Numbered from the stretch's first letter, positions 45,729 to 55,028 are shown. The stretch: 64,000 nt of DNA from Oscillospiraceae bacterium (GCA_902774015.1 CACYHB010000019.1:1-64000), one strand, 5' to 3'. The notes: generated by a model from the letters alone, not told the origin. Made by a program: numbers and translations.

Positions 45729-47231
45729 TCAGGCTTCGGAAGCCTCCTTCGGGCTGCGCGCGCGGAGGATCAGCAGCACGCCGACCGTCAGCACCGCGCC
45801 GACGGCGAGGCAGAGCACCCAGTTCTGTACGAAGCCCGCGATCAGGTAGCACACGAAGCTCACGCCCGCCACGGTCAGCGCGTAGGGCAGCTGGGTGGAC
45901 ACGTGCTCCACATGATCCACGTTCGCACCGGCGGAGGCCATGATCGTGGTGTCGGAGATGGGGGAGATATGGTCGCCGCAGACGGCGCCGGCAAGACAGG
46001 CGGAAATGCCGATCATCAGCAGCTCGGGATTGTTGGCGAACACGGGAAGCACGATGGGGATCAGAATGCCGAAGGTGCCCCAGGAGGTGCCGCTGGCAAA
46101 GGCCAGACCCAGCGCCACCAGGAAGATGACCGCGGGCAGCAGGGCGAAGAGGCCGGCGGCCGCGCCCTCGACCAGGCCGGCCACGTAGTCGGCCGCGCCC
46201 AGCGCGCCGGTCATGTTCTTGAGCGTCAGGGCGAAGGTCAGGATCAGCATGGAGGGGACCATGGCCACAAAGCCCTTGGTGATGCAGGCGGAGGCTTCCT
46301 TGAAGGTGATGACCCGGCGGCAGAGCAGATAAATGTAGGTGATCGGCAGCGCCACGATGCAGCCCCAGGGCAGGCCGACGGAGGCGTCGGTGTCGGCGAA
46401 GGAGTCGATCAGGCTGGAGCCGCTCCAGAAGCCGCCCACGTACATCATGCCGATGATGCAGAACACGATCAGCACGAGCACGGGGAAGAGCATATCCCAC
46501 ACGGAAGCGCGGGGATTGTTCTCGTCGTCCTCCGCGCTCAGGGCGCCCAGCTCGCCCTGGCGGGCGCGCAGTTCTGCGGCGGCCATCGGGCCGTAGTCAA
46601 AGCCCAGGACGGAGATCGCGATGACGAACACGATGGTCAGCAGGGAGTAGAAGTTGTAGGGGATGGCGCGGATGAAAAGCTGGATGCCGGAGATGCCGGT
46701 GTTCAGATCCTGCGCCGTGGCGGAGACCGCGGCCGCCCAGGAGGAGACCGGAGCGATCATGCAGATCGGGGCGGCGGTGGCGTCGATGATGAAGGCCAGC
46801 TTAGCCCGGGAGATCTTCTGGCTGTCGGTGACGGGGCGCATCACGGAGCCCACGGTCAGGCAGTTGAAGTAGTCGTCGATGAAGATCAGCACGCCCAGCA
46901 GGAAGGTGGCCAGCAGCGCGCCCACGCGGCTGCGCACATGGGAGGCCGCCCAGCGGCCGAAAGCGGCGGAGCCGCCGGCGCTGTTGATGAGCGCCACCAT
47001 GATGCCGAGCAGCACCAGGAACATGAAGATGCCGGCGTTCCAGCCGTCGGCGATGGCGCCGATGAAGCCGTCGTTGATCATGGTGTCCAGCGCGGCGACG
47101 GGCTGGAAGCCCGCCACAAAGAGGGAACCCACCAGGATGCCGACGAACAGTGAGGTGTAGGTCTCCTTGGTGATCAGCGCCAGAACGATTGCGAGCAGCG
47201 GGGGAACGAGAGCCCAGAAAGTACCGTACAT
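45729..47231 (-). CDS. NhaC-family carrier under lysine riboswitch control (probable lysine transporter)
   Basis: 500 aa from ATG 47231. Eleven to thirteen membrane helices with two NhaC-type repeats, for example ALLATFLLGVLIFIDDYFNC and ASGTSWGTFGILIPIV with GDHISPISDTTIMASAGAN. The family is annotated Na+/H+ antiporter. However, the gene is preceded by a lysine riboswitch and terminator, and comparative work (Rodionov and colleagues) assigned L-box-controlled NhaC members (LysW) as lysine transporters. That role fits best here. Confidence 0.9.
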   Translation of the reverse strand: MYGTFWALVPPLLAIVLALITKETYTSLFVGILVGSLFVAGFQPVAALDTMINDGFIGAIADGWNAGIFMFLVLLGIMVALINSAGGSAAFGRWAASHVRSRVGALLATFLLGVLIFIDDYFNCLTVGSVMRPVTDSQKISRAKLAFIIDATAAPICMIAPVSSWAAAVSATAQDLNTGISGIQLFIRAIPYNFYSLLTIVFVIAISVLGFDYGPMAAAELRARQGELGALSAEDDENNPRASVWDMLFPVLVLIVFCIIGMMYVGGFWSGSSLIDSFADTDASVGLPWGCIVALPITYIYLLCRRVITFKEASACITKGFVAMVPSMLILTFALTLKNMTGALGAADYVAGLVEGAAAGLFALLPAVIFLVALGLAFASGTSWGTFGILIPIVLPVFANNPELLMIGISACLAGAVCGDHISPISDTTIMASAGANVDHVEHVSTQLPYALTVAGVSFVCYLIAGFVQNWVLCLAVGAVLTVGVLLILRARSPKEASEA

Positions 47232-47249
47232 TGTTGTTTCCTCCAAAAG

Positions 47250-47285
47250 AAAAAAGTTGTGAACAGCGCAGATACTGTTCACAAC
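47250..47285 (-). terminator. Riboswitch expression-platform terminator
   Basis: 11-bp perfect stem GTTGTGAACAG / CTGTTCACAAC with six A's on the plus strand (T run on the minus strand), between the lysine aptamer and the NhaC start codon. Predicted to form when lysine is bound. Confidence 0.88.
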
Positions 47286-47332
47286 TCGTAAGATCACTTC
47301 AAGTCAGACAGCTCTCCGCGCGGGCAAAAGCC

Positions 47333-47480
47333 CTTGCGACAGTCCGGCGGATCTTCTCCGACGGCCCAGGCATATCCGCACGGGATGCGGATACCCTTCG
47401 GCGGCGATCCCTTTCGCTCCCCCGCTTCCCGGCGGCTGAACGGAGCTACTGATGATAACCGCGCCTCTATCATGCGCTAT
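47333..47480 (-). promoter_or_regulatory. Lysine riboswitch (L box)
   Basis: On the minus strand the aptamer reads GATAGAGGCGCGG, ATCAGTAG, GGGAAGCGGGGGAGCGAA, GGGATCGCCGCCGAAGGG, a stem ATCCGCA...TGCGGAT, TGCCTGGG and GGACTGTCGC, all in the L-box order, with the P1 helix closed by GATAG and CTGTC. Confidence 0.94.
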
Positions 47481-47493
47481 TCGGTTATGTCAC

Positions 47494-47521
47494 ATTATAT
47501 CCGACGGCCGTGATTTGTCAA
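47494..47521 (-). promoter_or_regulatory. Promoter of the lysine riboswitch-NhaC gene
   Basis: Minus strand TTGACA (47521-47516), 16 bp, TATAAT (47499-47494). Transcription starts a few bases before the aptamer. Confidence 0.85.
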
Positions 47522-47635
47522 CGCTTTCCAAAACATCCGGCGTATTTTTATCCAAATTGATAAAAAGCGGCTTCCTCTTCAGCGATTTGCTGTAGAAAAC
47601 TGCCAGAGAGAAAGTCCCATTCCGGAGAATGGGAG

Positions 47636-47664
47636 TTGTGAAGGCGAAGGAAACGTGGTAAAAT
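47636..47664 (+). promoter_or_regulatory. Promoter of the tldD-tldE operon
   Basis: TTGTGA (47636-47641), 17 bp, TAAAAT (47659-47664), 36 bases before the tldD start. Confidence 0.6.
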
Positions 47665-47700
47665 ACAGCCATCCATATCCACACAAGAGAAGGAGATCCC

Positions 47701-49134
47701 ATGAAAGCAGTATTTTCCGATTATCTGACGGGCATAAAGCCCGGGCTGCAGACGCTCATTGCGCTGCTGCGCCGGGACTACGCCTATGTGAGCGTGCTGG
47801 CCAGCGACTCGAAAGGACTGGCCGTGCGCATTTCCCAGCGTTCCAGGAGCGTCTCCAGCCAGACCATGACCACCGAGCGGGGCGTCGTCGTGCGCGTGTA
47901 CCGGGACGGACAGTACGCCGAGTACGCCTTTAACGACTTTGACCCTGCGGATCCCGCCGCCAAGGCGGAGGAGCTGCGCGCGGCGCTGGACGCTCAGCTT
48001 GCGCTGCTGAGAGCCAGCGGCGTGAAAGGCTACGATACCCCGATCCTGCCCGATGAGGAGCAGAAGCTCTTCGTGGAGAAGGAAGCGGAGCAGCTGCCGG
48101 AGGATGCCGATGTGAAGGCCCTGGTGGAAAAGCTCGGCGCCATCTCCGACGAGGGCGTGGGTCTGCATGAAAATGCGCTGGACTGCATGGTTTCCGCACA
48201 GTCCACCCACGTGTGCAAGATGTTTCTGACGGAGAAGCGGGATCTGTGCCAGAGCTACGTGTACAGCGAGGGCGGCCTCGCCCTGATCCTGAGCCGGGAA
48301 GGGAACACCCAGGTGTCCTTTGAAAGCGTCTCCGGCCTCTGCGGCCTGGAGCTCTTCGACACGCTGAAGGACAAGCTCCCGAAGGTCGTGTCCGTGGGCG
48401 CGGAGCTGCTGGACGCCGGGCGCATCGAGCCGGGCGAATACGAGATCATCACCTCCCCCGAGGTCACGGGCCTGATCGCCCATGAGGCCTTCGGCCACGG
48501 CGTGGAGATGGACATGTTCGTGAAAAATCGCGCTCTCGGCGCGCAGTATATCGATAAGCGCGTAGGCAGCGAGCTCTGTTCCATGCACGAGGGCGCCCTC
48601 TGTGCCGAGAACGTGACTTCCTATGCCTTTGACGACGAGGGGACGCTGGCCGGGGACGTGACCGAGATCGACCGCGGCATCCTGAAAACCGGCATCTGCG
48701 ACGCCCTCAGCGCCCTGCGGCTGGGCGTTGCGCCCACCGGCAACGGCAAGCGCGAGAACTTTGAGCACAAGGTCTACACCCGCATGACCAACACCATGTT
48801 CGACTCCGGCAGCGATTCTCTGGAGGACATGATCGCCTCCGTTCAGAAGGGCTATCTGCTGGAGGGCATGGAGAGCGGCATGGAGGATCCCAAGCACTGG
48901 GGCATCCAGTGCATCATCAAGATGGGACGGGAGATCGTGGACGGCAAGCTCACCGGCAAGGTGGTGGCACCCATCATCATGACCGGCTACGTGCCAGACC
49001 TTCTGGGCGGCATCTCCATGGTCTCCCCCCACCGGGAGGTTTTCGGCGCCGGAGGCTGCGGCAAGGGCTATAAGGAATGGGTCAAGGTGGCCGACGGCGG
49101 CCCCTATCTGAAAACGAAAGCGAGGCTTGGATGA
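47701..49134 (+). CDS. tldD: TldD metalloprotease subunit
   Basis: 477 aa, ATG with GAAGGAG upstream. Zinc motif HEAFGH (261-266), then GAQYIDKRVGSEL, SYAFDDEGTLAGD and the C-terminal VSPHREVFGAGGCGKGYK. TldD/TldE proteases degrade unfolded peptides and mature some peptide modifications. The catalytic residues lie in TldD. Stop overlaps the tldE start (ATGA). Confidence 0.92.
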   Translation: MKAVFSDYLTGIKPGLQTLIALLRRDYAYVSVLASDSKGLAVRISQRSRSVSSQTMTTERGVVVRVYRDGQYAEYAFNDFDPADPAAKAEELRAALDAQLALLRASGVKGYDTPILPDEEQKLFVEKEAEQLPEDADVKALVEKLGAISDEGVGLHENALDCMVSAQSTHVCKMFLTEKRDLCQSYVYSEGGLALILSREGNTQVSFESVSGLCGLELFDTLKDKLPKVVSVGAELLDAGRIEPGEYEIITSPEVTGLIAHEAFGHGVEMDMFVKNRALGAQYIDKRVGSELCSMHEGALCAENVTSYAFDDEGTLAGDVTEIDRGILKTGICDALSALRLGVAPTGNGKRENFEHKVYTRMTNTMFDSGSDSLEDMIASVQKGYLLEGMESGMEDPKHWGIQCIIKMGREIVDGKLTGKVVAPIIMTGYVPDLLGGISMVSPHREVFGAGGCGKGYKEWVKVADGGPYLKTKARLG

Positions 49135-50417
49135 TGCTGGATACGATCGTCAGGATCCTGAGGGCTTCCGGCGTGTACGCCTGGGAAGTCAGCGATGTGA
49201 AGAAGCAGGGCTGGGAGTTCTATTTCATCCGCCATGCGCTGGACCAGCACCGGGCCAAGAATGTGGAGCATATCACCGTCAAGGTCTATCAGCTCATCGA
49301 CGGCGGCGAGGCCATGGGCTTTGCCTCCGCAGAGATCGCTCCCACCGCCGCGGAAGCGGAGGCGGAGGCGCTGGTGCGGGATCTGAGCTACCGGGCCACC
49401 CTGGTGAAGAACCGCCCCTATACGCTCCGCAGCCCGGAGGGCGATGCGGAAGCGCCGGGGAGCGCGGCGGACCTCAATGCCATCTCCGGCGACTTTATCC
49501 GGAGCATGAGAGAGCTTCCGGAGACGGAGAGCGAAGACGTGAACAGCTATGAGATCTTCGTCTCCGACGTGACGCGCCGGCTCATCACCTCCGCCGGCGT
49601 GGATGAGACCGAGCGCTATCCCTCCAGCATGATCGAGGTGGTGGTCAACGCACGCCGCGACGGCCATGAGATCGAGCTTTACCGCAACTATCGGAGCGGC
49701 AGCTGCGACGCCGCGGGCCTGAAGCGGGATCTGGAGAAGGCCATGCGCTACGGACGGGACCGGCTCGCCGCTGTGCCCACGCCCGTCAGCGGGAAGTACG
49801 ACGTGCTGTTTTCCGGGCCGGACGCCTGCGAGATCTACAGCTTTTTTGCCGCGCGGATGGACGCCCAGATGGTATACCGCAAGATGAGCGACTGGGAGAT
49901 CGGCAAGCCCGTCTGCGAGACGGTAAACGGTGACCGCGTGACGCTCGAGGCGCTGCGGACGCTGGACAATTCCTCCGCAAACCACAGCTTTGACGCCGAG
50001 GGCGCCCGGATCCGCGATACCGTGATGATCGAGGACGGGGTTGCCCGGCACTATCTGGGCGGCCGGATGTTTGCCAGCTATCTCGGCCTGGAGGACGCCT
50101 TCATTCCTTCAAACTACTCTGTCTCCGGCGGCACGCACAGCGAGGAGGAGCTGCGGCAGGGGCAGTATCTGGAGGCGGTGGAGTTCTCCGATTTCCAGGT
50201 GGACGCCATGACCGGCGACATTTTCGGCGAGATCCGCCTGGCTTATTGGCATGACGGCGAGAAGACGGTCCCCGTGTCCGGCGGCTCCCTCTCCGGCTCC
50301 ATGAACGACTTCGTGGGGAACCTGTTCATGAGCCGCGAGAGCGTTCAGTACGACAACATGCGCATCCCGGCTCTGACGCTGCTGCGCGGCGTCACCGTCA
50401 CGGGCGTGGAGAAATAA
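49131..50417 (+). CDS. tldE: TldE/PmbA protease partner
   Basis: 428 aa from ATG 49131, coupled to tldD. Same fold without the HExxxH motif: LDTIVRILRASGVYAWEV, EVVVNARRDGHEIELYRNYR, GKYDVLFSGPDAC and C-terminal SGSMNDFVGNLFMS. Forms the heterodimer that channels peptide substrates to TldD. Confidence 0.88.
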   Translation: MMLDTIVRILRASGVYAWEVSDVKKQGWEFYFIRHALDQHRAKNVEHITVKVYQLIDGGEAMGFASAEIAPTAAEAEAEALVRDLSYRATLVKNRPYTLRSPEGDAEAPGSAADLNAISGDFIRSMRELPETESEDVNSYEIFVSDVTRRLITSAGVDETERYPSSMIEVVVNARRDGHEIELYRNYRSGSCDAAGLKRDLEKAMRYGRDRLAAVPTPVSGKYDVLFSGPDACEIYSFFAARMDAQMVYRKMSDWEIGKPVCETVNGDRVTLEALRTLDNSSANHSFDAEGARIRDTVMIEDGVARHYLGGRMFASYLGLEDAFIPSNYSVSGGTHSEEELRQGQYLEAVEFSDFQVDAMTGDIFGEIRLAYWHDGEKTVPVSGGSLSGSMNDFVGNLFMSRESVQYDNMRIPALTLLRGVTVTGVEK

Positions 50418-50426
50418 GAGGGCAAA

Positions 50427-51302
50427 ATGAGCACGGAAGAACGGGAAATCTCCGGCGAAGAGACCGGGAACCCCGCTGCGGGGGAAAAACCGGACAGCGG
50501 TCCCGTCGGCGATCTGAAACGCCGGGTGACCGCCGGGGCCGTGGCCCTCGTGACCTCGGCCAGCGTCCTCGTGGGCGGGATCTTTCATTCGCCCGCCCTG
50601 CTGCCGGACGATCAGGAGCTGGCGCCCCAGGTCGCCTGGACCGAGAACGATGACGACGATCTGGACGGCAGCGGCGACGACGGCGACAGCGGCAGCGGCG
50701 AAAAGAGTGCCGAGATCGCACAGACCGTCGAGGAGACCGAAGCGCCGCCCGAGGTCTGGGACGATCACCGCCGCAAGTGGCAGCGGCTGCCCGTGGCGAT
50801 GCGGCTGCTGGCGATCCCGCTGTGCGCCGCGCTCTGCCTGCTGCTTTTCAGCGGCAGCACCGCGCTCTTCGGCACGGTGCTGGGGGCGATCGCCGCCAAG
50901 GCGCTGGGCTGGGTGCTGCTGCTTGCCGCGCTGGTGCTGGGCTTTGCGGCGGCGGTCAAGTCCGTCTTCCCGGATCTTCCGCTCAAAAAGATCCTCAACA
51001 AACGCAGCCTGACGGGCGTGCTGCTGGGCGGCGCGGCTCTCGCGGCGCTGGACCTGATCCTGCCCTTCTTCTGGGCGGACTACACCCGCGTGGAGGCGCT
51101 GCTGCGCGCCGTGGGCGTCTTCGGCGTCGTCGGCACCGCGACCGGCAGCTTTGTCCTGCGGGAAAAGCGCCGCCGGGATGCGGAGGCGCCGCCGGAGGAA
51201 GAACCCGCGGAGCCGGAAGAGGAAGAAGAGGAACAGGAAAAGCCCATGACCCGGGAGGATATCCTCGCCCTGGCCGACACGGTCAGCCGGAAGCGAAAGT
51301 AA
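50427..51302 (+). CDS. Membrane protein of unknown function, third gene of the tld operon
   Basis: 291 aa, nine bases after tldE. The N-terminal 30 residues are polar. One hydrophobic segment (about 35-55) is followed by a very acidic stretch (repeated Asp/Gly/Ser, then Glu), then a basic WDDHRRKWQRL and four membrane segments (about 120-240). The tail is Glu/Pro-rich. No recognised domain. Co-transcription with tldDE is suggested by spacing only. Confidence 0.6.
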   Translation: MSTEEREISGEETGNPAAGEKPDSGPVGDLKRRVTAGAVALVTSASVLVGGIFHSPALLPDDQELAPQVAWTENDDDDLDGSGDDGDSGSGEKSAEIAQTVEETEAPPEVWDDHRRKWQRLPVAMRLLAIPLCAALCLLLFSGSTALFGTVLGAIAAKALGWVLLLAALVLGFAAAVKSVFPDLPLKKILNKRSLTGVLLGGAALAALDLILPFFWADYTRVEALLRAVGVFGVVGTATGSFVLREKRRRDAEAPPEEEPAEPEEEEEEQEKPMTREDILALADTVSRKRK

Positions 51303-51311
51303 ACCGTACAA

Positions 51312-51358
51312 ATCAAGAACCGTTTCTTTCCGCTAACAGGAAAGAAACGGTTCTTGAT
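51312..51358 (+). terminator. Hairpin at the end of the tld operon
   Basis: 20-bp perfect stem (51312-51331 with 51339-51358, seven-base loop). No T run after it, but length and position 10 bases past the stop suggest a terminator or stabiliser. Confidence 0.65.
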
Positions 51359-51410
51359 CTATACAGCATGAACTTAACAAACACACAGAGAAAAAACGCT
51401 AAGATAACAC

Positions 51411-51440
51411 AAAAAACTCCCCCGGGTTTCCCCGGGGGAG
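51411..51440 (-). terminator. Terminator of the structured RNA
   Basis: 10-bp GC stem CTCCCCCGGG / CCCGGGGGAG with a four-base loop, followed on the minus strand by TTTTTT. Confidence 0.92.
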
Positions 51441-51459
51441 CAGTCCGCGCATGCCGTGC

Positions 51460-51650
51460 CGGCCCAATTATAACCTGCACGAATGGGCAGGTGGGTCGCC
51501 TAAGTTCTGTTTCGCTGCTTCCAACGTCCGACAGGGAGTCGGGAGGCCTGCAATCCGCAGATTCAAATCGGCATCCCTTATGAGAGATGTGGGTTTAATG
51601 GGCCGTCCTGCCGCAAAGGGCAAACACGCACACCGCAGAACTTTGTTTCC
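51460..51650 (-). ncRNA. ssrS: Structured RNA, probably 6S RNA
   Basis: On the minus strand a TATACT (51662-51657) precedes a start near 51650. The RNA folds into one long rod: closing helix AGTTCTG/CAGAACT (51642-51636 with 51509-51503), a second helix GGCAGG/CCTGTC, a large internal bubble (around CCCATTAAACCCACATC) and an apical stem GGGATGCC/GGCCTCCC. A single rod with a central bubble is the 6S RNA architecture that mimics an open promoter. Ends are approximate and the transcript continues to the terminator at 51411. It is not tmRNA, RNase P or SRP RNA by their signature motifs. Confidence 0.6.
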
Positions 51651-51682
51651 GTTTTCAGTATATGCCGCGCCGGCGGCAAAGA

Positions 51683-51967
51683 TTACTCTTCGTCCTCGTC
51701 GTCGAAGAGCAGCACCATAAAGTGCTCGTACACGTCCTGGAGCTGCGCCTCATCGTCGATGGATTCAAAGAGCTCGTCCCCGTTCTCGTCCAGAACGGAG
51801 CGCAGGATGATGATGCCGTAATCGGGGTCGTTTTCATCCATATTGGCGGGCAGGAAGGCCAGATAGGTCTCCCCGTTATAATCCATGGTGTCCAGCACCT
51901 CAAGCTCAAACTCCTGACCGTCGTCGTCCACGATGGTGATGAAGTCGCTGCCGAATTCCTCGCTCAT
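51683..51967 (-). CDS. DUF1292 family acidic protein
   Basis: 94 aa, ATG with AAGGAGGG upstream. ITIVDDDGQEFELEVLDTMDYNGETYLAFLPA is the DUF1292 (YrzB) pattern. About one third of residues are Asp or Glu. Function unknown. In Firmicutes it often accompanies alaS/ruvX, which are not seen here. Confidence 0.88.
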   Translation of the reverse strand: MSEEFGSDFITIVDDDGQEFELEVLDTMDYNGETYLAFLPANMDENDPDYGIIILRSVLDENGDELFESIDDEAQLQDVYEHFMVLLFDDEDEE

Positions 51968-52092
51968 TGCTCGTTCCCTCCTTGGTGGTCTGATTTCATT
52001 TTACCTTATTAACGGCCAGAAATCAATATCAAACTATGGGCGGAGCGCTTTCAATTTCTGAAGGAATCGGGCAAAAACGCCCGTTTCAGCGA

Positions 52093-52434
52093 TCAGGAAC
52101 CCAGATCCTCCAGCAGACACAGCAGCTCCTGACGGGAGAGCACCGGGATCCCTGCCTCCACCATGGCGCGGTCGGACGCCCGCAGGCATTTGAGCTCAAT
52201 GTTCGTCACCCGCAGCGGTTCTTTTCCCCTCCGCGAGCTGAAAACTGCCACGCGGCCGTCGCTGGGCCGCAGATAGCAGACGGCGCCGTCGGCCCGGGCG
52301 GCATAGCTCTCATAAATCTCGCGGGGCAGATTCCGGTTTTCCGGCGGACGGAGGCCCCGCCAGGCCTCGGCCCCCGTGAAGGCGGCCGCTGCCGCGAGGA
52401 CCATGAGCAGCGCAAGACGCAGTCTCATTCCCAT
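52093..52434 (-). CDS. Small exported protein of unknown function
   Basis: 113 aa from ATG 52434 with AAGGAGGG upstream. N-terminal signal or anchor (MGMRLRLALLMVLAAAAAF, cleavage possible near AEA). The remaining 90 residues have GRVAVFSSRRGKEPLRVTNI and a helical end; no domain recognised. Divergent from the PBP gene. Confidence 0.5.
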   Translation of the reverse strand: MGMRLRLALLMVLAAAAAFTGAEAWRGLRPPENRNLPREIYESYAARADGAVCYLRPSDGRVAVFSSRRGKEPLRVTNIELKCLRASDRAMVEAGIPVLSRQELLCLLEDLGS

Positions 52435-52461
52435 GGGAAGTCCCTCCTTTTTGTTTTCTGT

Positions 52462-52491
52462 GATATTTTCCCTGCTTTTTGGGAAAATATT
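52462..52491. promoter_or_regulatory. AT-rich inverted repeat in a divergent promoter region
   Basis: GATATTTTCCC (52462-52472) and GGGAAAATATT (52481-52491... mirror arm) form a perfect dyad around an eight-base centre, between the small exported protein and the PBP gene. Possible operator. A TATACT with TG extension at 52570-52575 may be the PBP promoter, but its -35 is unclear. Confidence 0.4.
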
Positions 52492-52620
52492 CTCTGGAGA
52501 GAGGAATGGAGAAATATTAAACAATCTTAAATTTTCCCAAATCCCCCTCCCCTTGTTGACATTGTGTGGTATACTGTTTCTGCTTTATCTTTGAAAAACA
52601 TGGAAAAGGAGGTGCGCTCC

Positions 52621-54945
52621 ATGGAAAAGAAGGAATCGGGCAGCCGCCGGCCGCGGGGCCTGCGCATGGCGCTCAAGGCTGCCGGCGTGACTGTGGACGT
52701 TACCTCGTCCGTCGTCAGCTCGGTTTTCAAGGTCTTCGGCTCCGTCCTGCTGATCCTTGTGACTGCGGGGCTGCTGTTTACCTGCATCTTCGCCTACTAT
52801 ATCAAAAACTTTCTGACGCCCAATATGGATCTTTCTCTGGAGGACTACCAGCTCTCCGAATCCAGCACCATCTGGTACCAGAACTCCGCCGGGGAATGGC
52901 AGCAGCTCAAGACGCTCGCGGGCACCTACAAGCGCATCTGGGCGGATATCGAGGAGATCCCGGAATATATGCAGCAGGCGCTGGTCGCCATTGAGGACAA
53001 GCGCTTTTATGAGCACAAGGGCGTGGACTGGTACCGCACCTCCGGCGCCTTTGTGGAGATGTTCGCCCGCATGGAGACCGGCTCCGGCGGCTCCACCATC
53101 ACCCAGCAGCTCATCAAAAACCTGACCGGCAAGGACGAGGTCACCATCCAGCGCAAGCTGACCGAGATCTTCGGCGCACTGGAGCTGGAGAAGAAGTACA
53201 ACAAGCAGGAGATCATGGAGTGGTATCTCAACGCGGTGTACTTCGGCGAGGGCTGCTACGGCGTGCAGGCCGCGGCCCACACCTATTTCGGGAAGGACGT
53301 ATCGGAGCTTACGCTGGCCGAGGCCGCCGCCATCGTCGGCATCACCAACAAGCCCACCTATTGCGATCCCTTCTACAATGAGGACAACAACAAGCAGCGG
53401 CAGGAGATCATCCTGCGCGAGATGTACGAACAGGGCTATATCGACTACCAGACCTGGCAGAACGCCGTGGCCGAGGAGCTGGTGTTCACCTACACCCCGG
53501 GCACCCAGAACAGCAACCAGGTGTATTCCTATTATGAAGAGGTCGTCATCTACGACGTGATGCGGGATCTCATGGAGGCCAAGGGCATCAGCCAGCGGGC
53601 GGCGCGCACCCTGCTCTTCAATGGCGGCTACCAGATCTACTGCTGCCAGGACGCCAACATCCAGGCCATCGCCGATTCCATCTATCAGGACACTGCCAAC
53701 CTCCCCCGCACCGGCAGCTCCCAGCAGCTTCAGAGCGCCATCGTGATCATGAACCCCTACGACGGGCGCATCCTGGCGCTGGAGGGCGGCGTCGGGGAGA
53801 AGACCCGCAGCTTTGAGCTCAACCGCGCGGTCCCCGTCTCGGTGGACGGCTTTGATTACGGCGGCGCCACCCGTTCGCCCGGCTCCTCCATCAAGCCGCT
53901 GGCCTCCTACGCCCCGGCGATCAACGAGGGGCTCATCACGCCGGACACCACCGTAAACGATTCACCCAACCTGCATCTGAGCGGCACCGACTGGTACCCC
54001 CACAACGACAGCTACGAAAACTACGGCCTGGTCACGATCTATACGGCCCTCAAGTGGTCGCTCAATACCGTGGCCGCCCAGATCATCGACAAGCTGACGC
54101 CGCAGACGGCATACAATTATCTGACCGAGCGCCTGGGCTTTACGAGCCTGGTGCCGGACGACGCTTCCTATTCTCCGATGGCGCTGGGCCAGCTCACCAA
54201 CGGCGTTTCCGTGCGGGAGATGGCCGCCGCCTACTGCTCTTTTGTCAACGACGGCGTCTTCACTTACAGCCGCAGCTATTCCATGGTGACGGACTCCAAG
54301 GGCAACGTGGTGCTCAATAACGAGCCAAAGACCATCACGGCCTTCACGCCCAACACGGCCTACTGCATGACCTGGATGATGAAGAAGGGCGTGGAAGAGG
54401 GCACCGGCCAGGAGGCCAGGCTCTACAGCATGCCCGTCGCCGGCAAAACCGGCACCTCCGGCGATTACAAGGACCGCTGGTTCGCCGGCTGCACGCCCTA
54501 CTACGTGGCCGTGGTCTGGACCGGCTTCGATACGCCCGAGCGCATCAACCTGGGCGGCAACCCCGCCGCGCAGCTCTGGCGCAAGGTCATGGCGCCCGTG
54601 CACGAGGGTCTGGAGTGGAAGGACTTCACCTATCCCTATCTGGCTCCCGACACCGGGATCTTCAACGGCAACGAAAACGAGTATTACACCGATCTGCCGG
54701 ACAACAGCACCAGCGTCATCATCGACCAGGACGGCAACAGCTATACCGTCGACAACGGCGCGGGCTTCAGCGGCGACGGCATCACCATCGACAACGGCAA
54801 TCCCGGCGGAGGCGGCATCACCATTGAGGACGGCGGAACCGGCGGCACCGACATCACGATCCCCGATGCGCCCAACTACGGCGGCGGCGACATCAACATC
54901 GGCGGTGACAGCGGAGACGGCAATGCGGCCATCGTGTTCGGCTGA
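52621..54945 (+). CDS. Class A penicillin-binding protein (PBP1-type)
   Basis: 774 aa from ATG 52621 with AAGGAGGT upstream. Short cytoplasmic head, one membrane helix (about 38-62), GT51 glycosyltransferase with catalytic Glu125 in AIEDKRFYEHKGVD and GGSTITQQLIKNL, then the transpeptidase with SSIK (S422, K425), SLN in LKWSLNTVA and KTGTS. The C-terminal 90 residues are Gly/Asp/Asn repeats (GDGITIDNGN-like), probably a flexible wall-associated tail. Polymerises and cross-links peptidoglycan. Confidence 0.95.
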   Translation: MEKKESGSRRPRGLRMALKAAGVTVDVTSSVVSSVFKVFGSVLLILVTAGLLFTCIFAYYIKNFLTPNMDLSLEDYQLSESSTIWYQNSAGEWQQLKTLAGTYKRIWADIEEIPEYMQQALVAIEDKRFYEHKGVDWYRTSGAFVEMFARMETGSGGSTITQQLIKNLTGKDEVTIQRKLTEIFGALELEKKYNKQEIMEWYLNAVYFGEGCYGVQAAAHTYFGKDVSELTLAEAAAIVGITNKPTYCDPFYNEDNNKQRQEIILREMYEQGYIDYQTWQNAVAEELVFTYTPGTQNSNQVYSYYEEVVIYDVMRDLMEAKGISQRAARTLLFNGGYQIYCCQDANIQAIADSIYQDTANLPRTGSSQQLQSAIVIMNPYDGRILALEGGVGEKTRSFELNRAVPVSVDGFDYGGATRSPGSSIKPLASYAPAINEGLITPDTTVNDSPNLHLSGTDWYPHNDSYENYGLVTIYTALKWSLNTVAAQIIDKLTPQTAYNYLTERLGFTSLVPDDASYSPMALGQLTNGVSVREMAAAYCSFVNDGVFTYSRSYSMVTDSKGNVVLNNEPKTITAFTPNTAYCMTWMMKKGVEEGTGQEARLYSMPVAGKTGTSGDYKDRWFAGCTPYYVAVVWTGFDTPERINLGGNPAAQLWRKVMAPVHEGLEWKDFTYPYLAPDTGIFNGNENEYYTDLPDNSTSVIIDQDGNSYTVDNGAGFSGDGITIDNGNPGGGGITIEDGGTGGTDITIPDAPNYGGGDINIGGDSGDGNAAIVFG

Positions 54946-55000
54946 TCTGCGGGCCTCTTCGCCCGAAACAGTGGCTTTCACTCCCTGAAAAGCAAAAAAA

Positions 55001-55028
55001 GTGGGGAAAAGCGGCGCCTTTTCCCCAC
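55001..55028. terminator. Hairpin after the PBP gene
   Basis: 11-bp perfect stem GTGGGGAAAAG / CTTTTCCCCAC with a CGGCGC loop. A7 precedes it, but there is no T run after it on the plus strand. Confidence 0.4.

Noticed and set aside
51441-51660. tmRNA, RNase P RNA or SRP RNA
   Set aside because: No tmRNA acceptor or tag frame, no GAGGAAAGTCC of RNase P, and no SRP helix-8 GGAAG...AGCAG arrangement in the right context. The rod with a central bubble fits 6S better.
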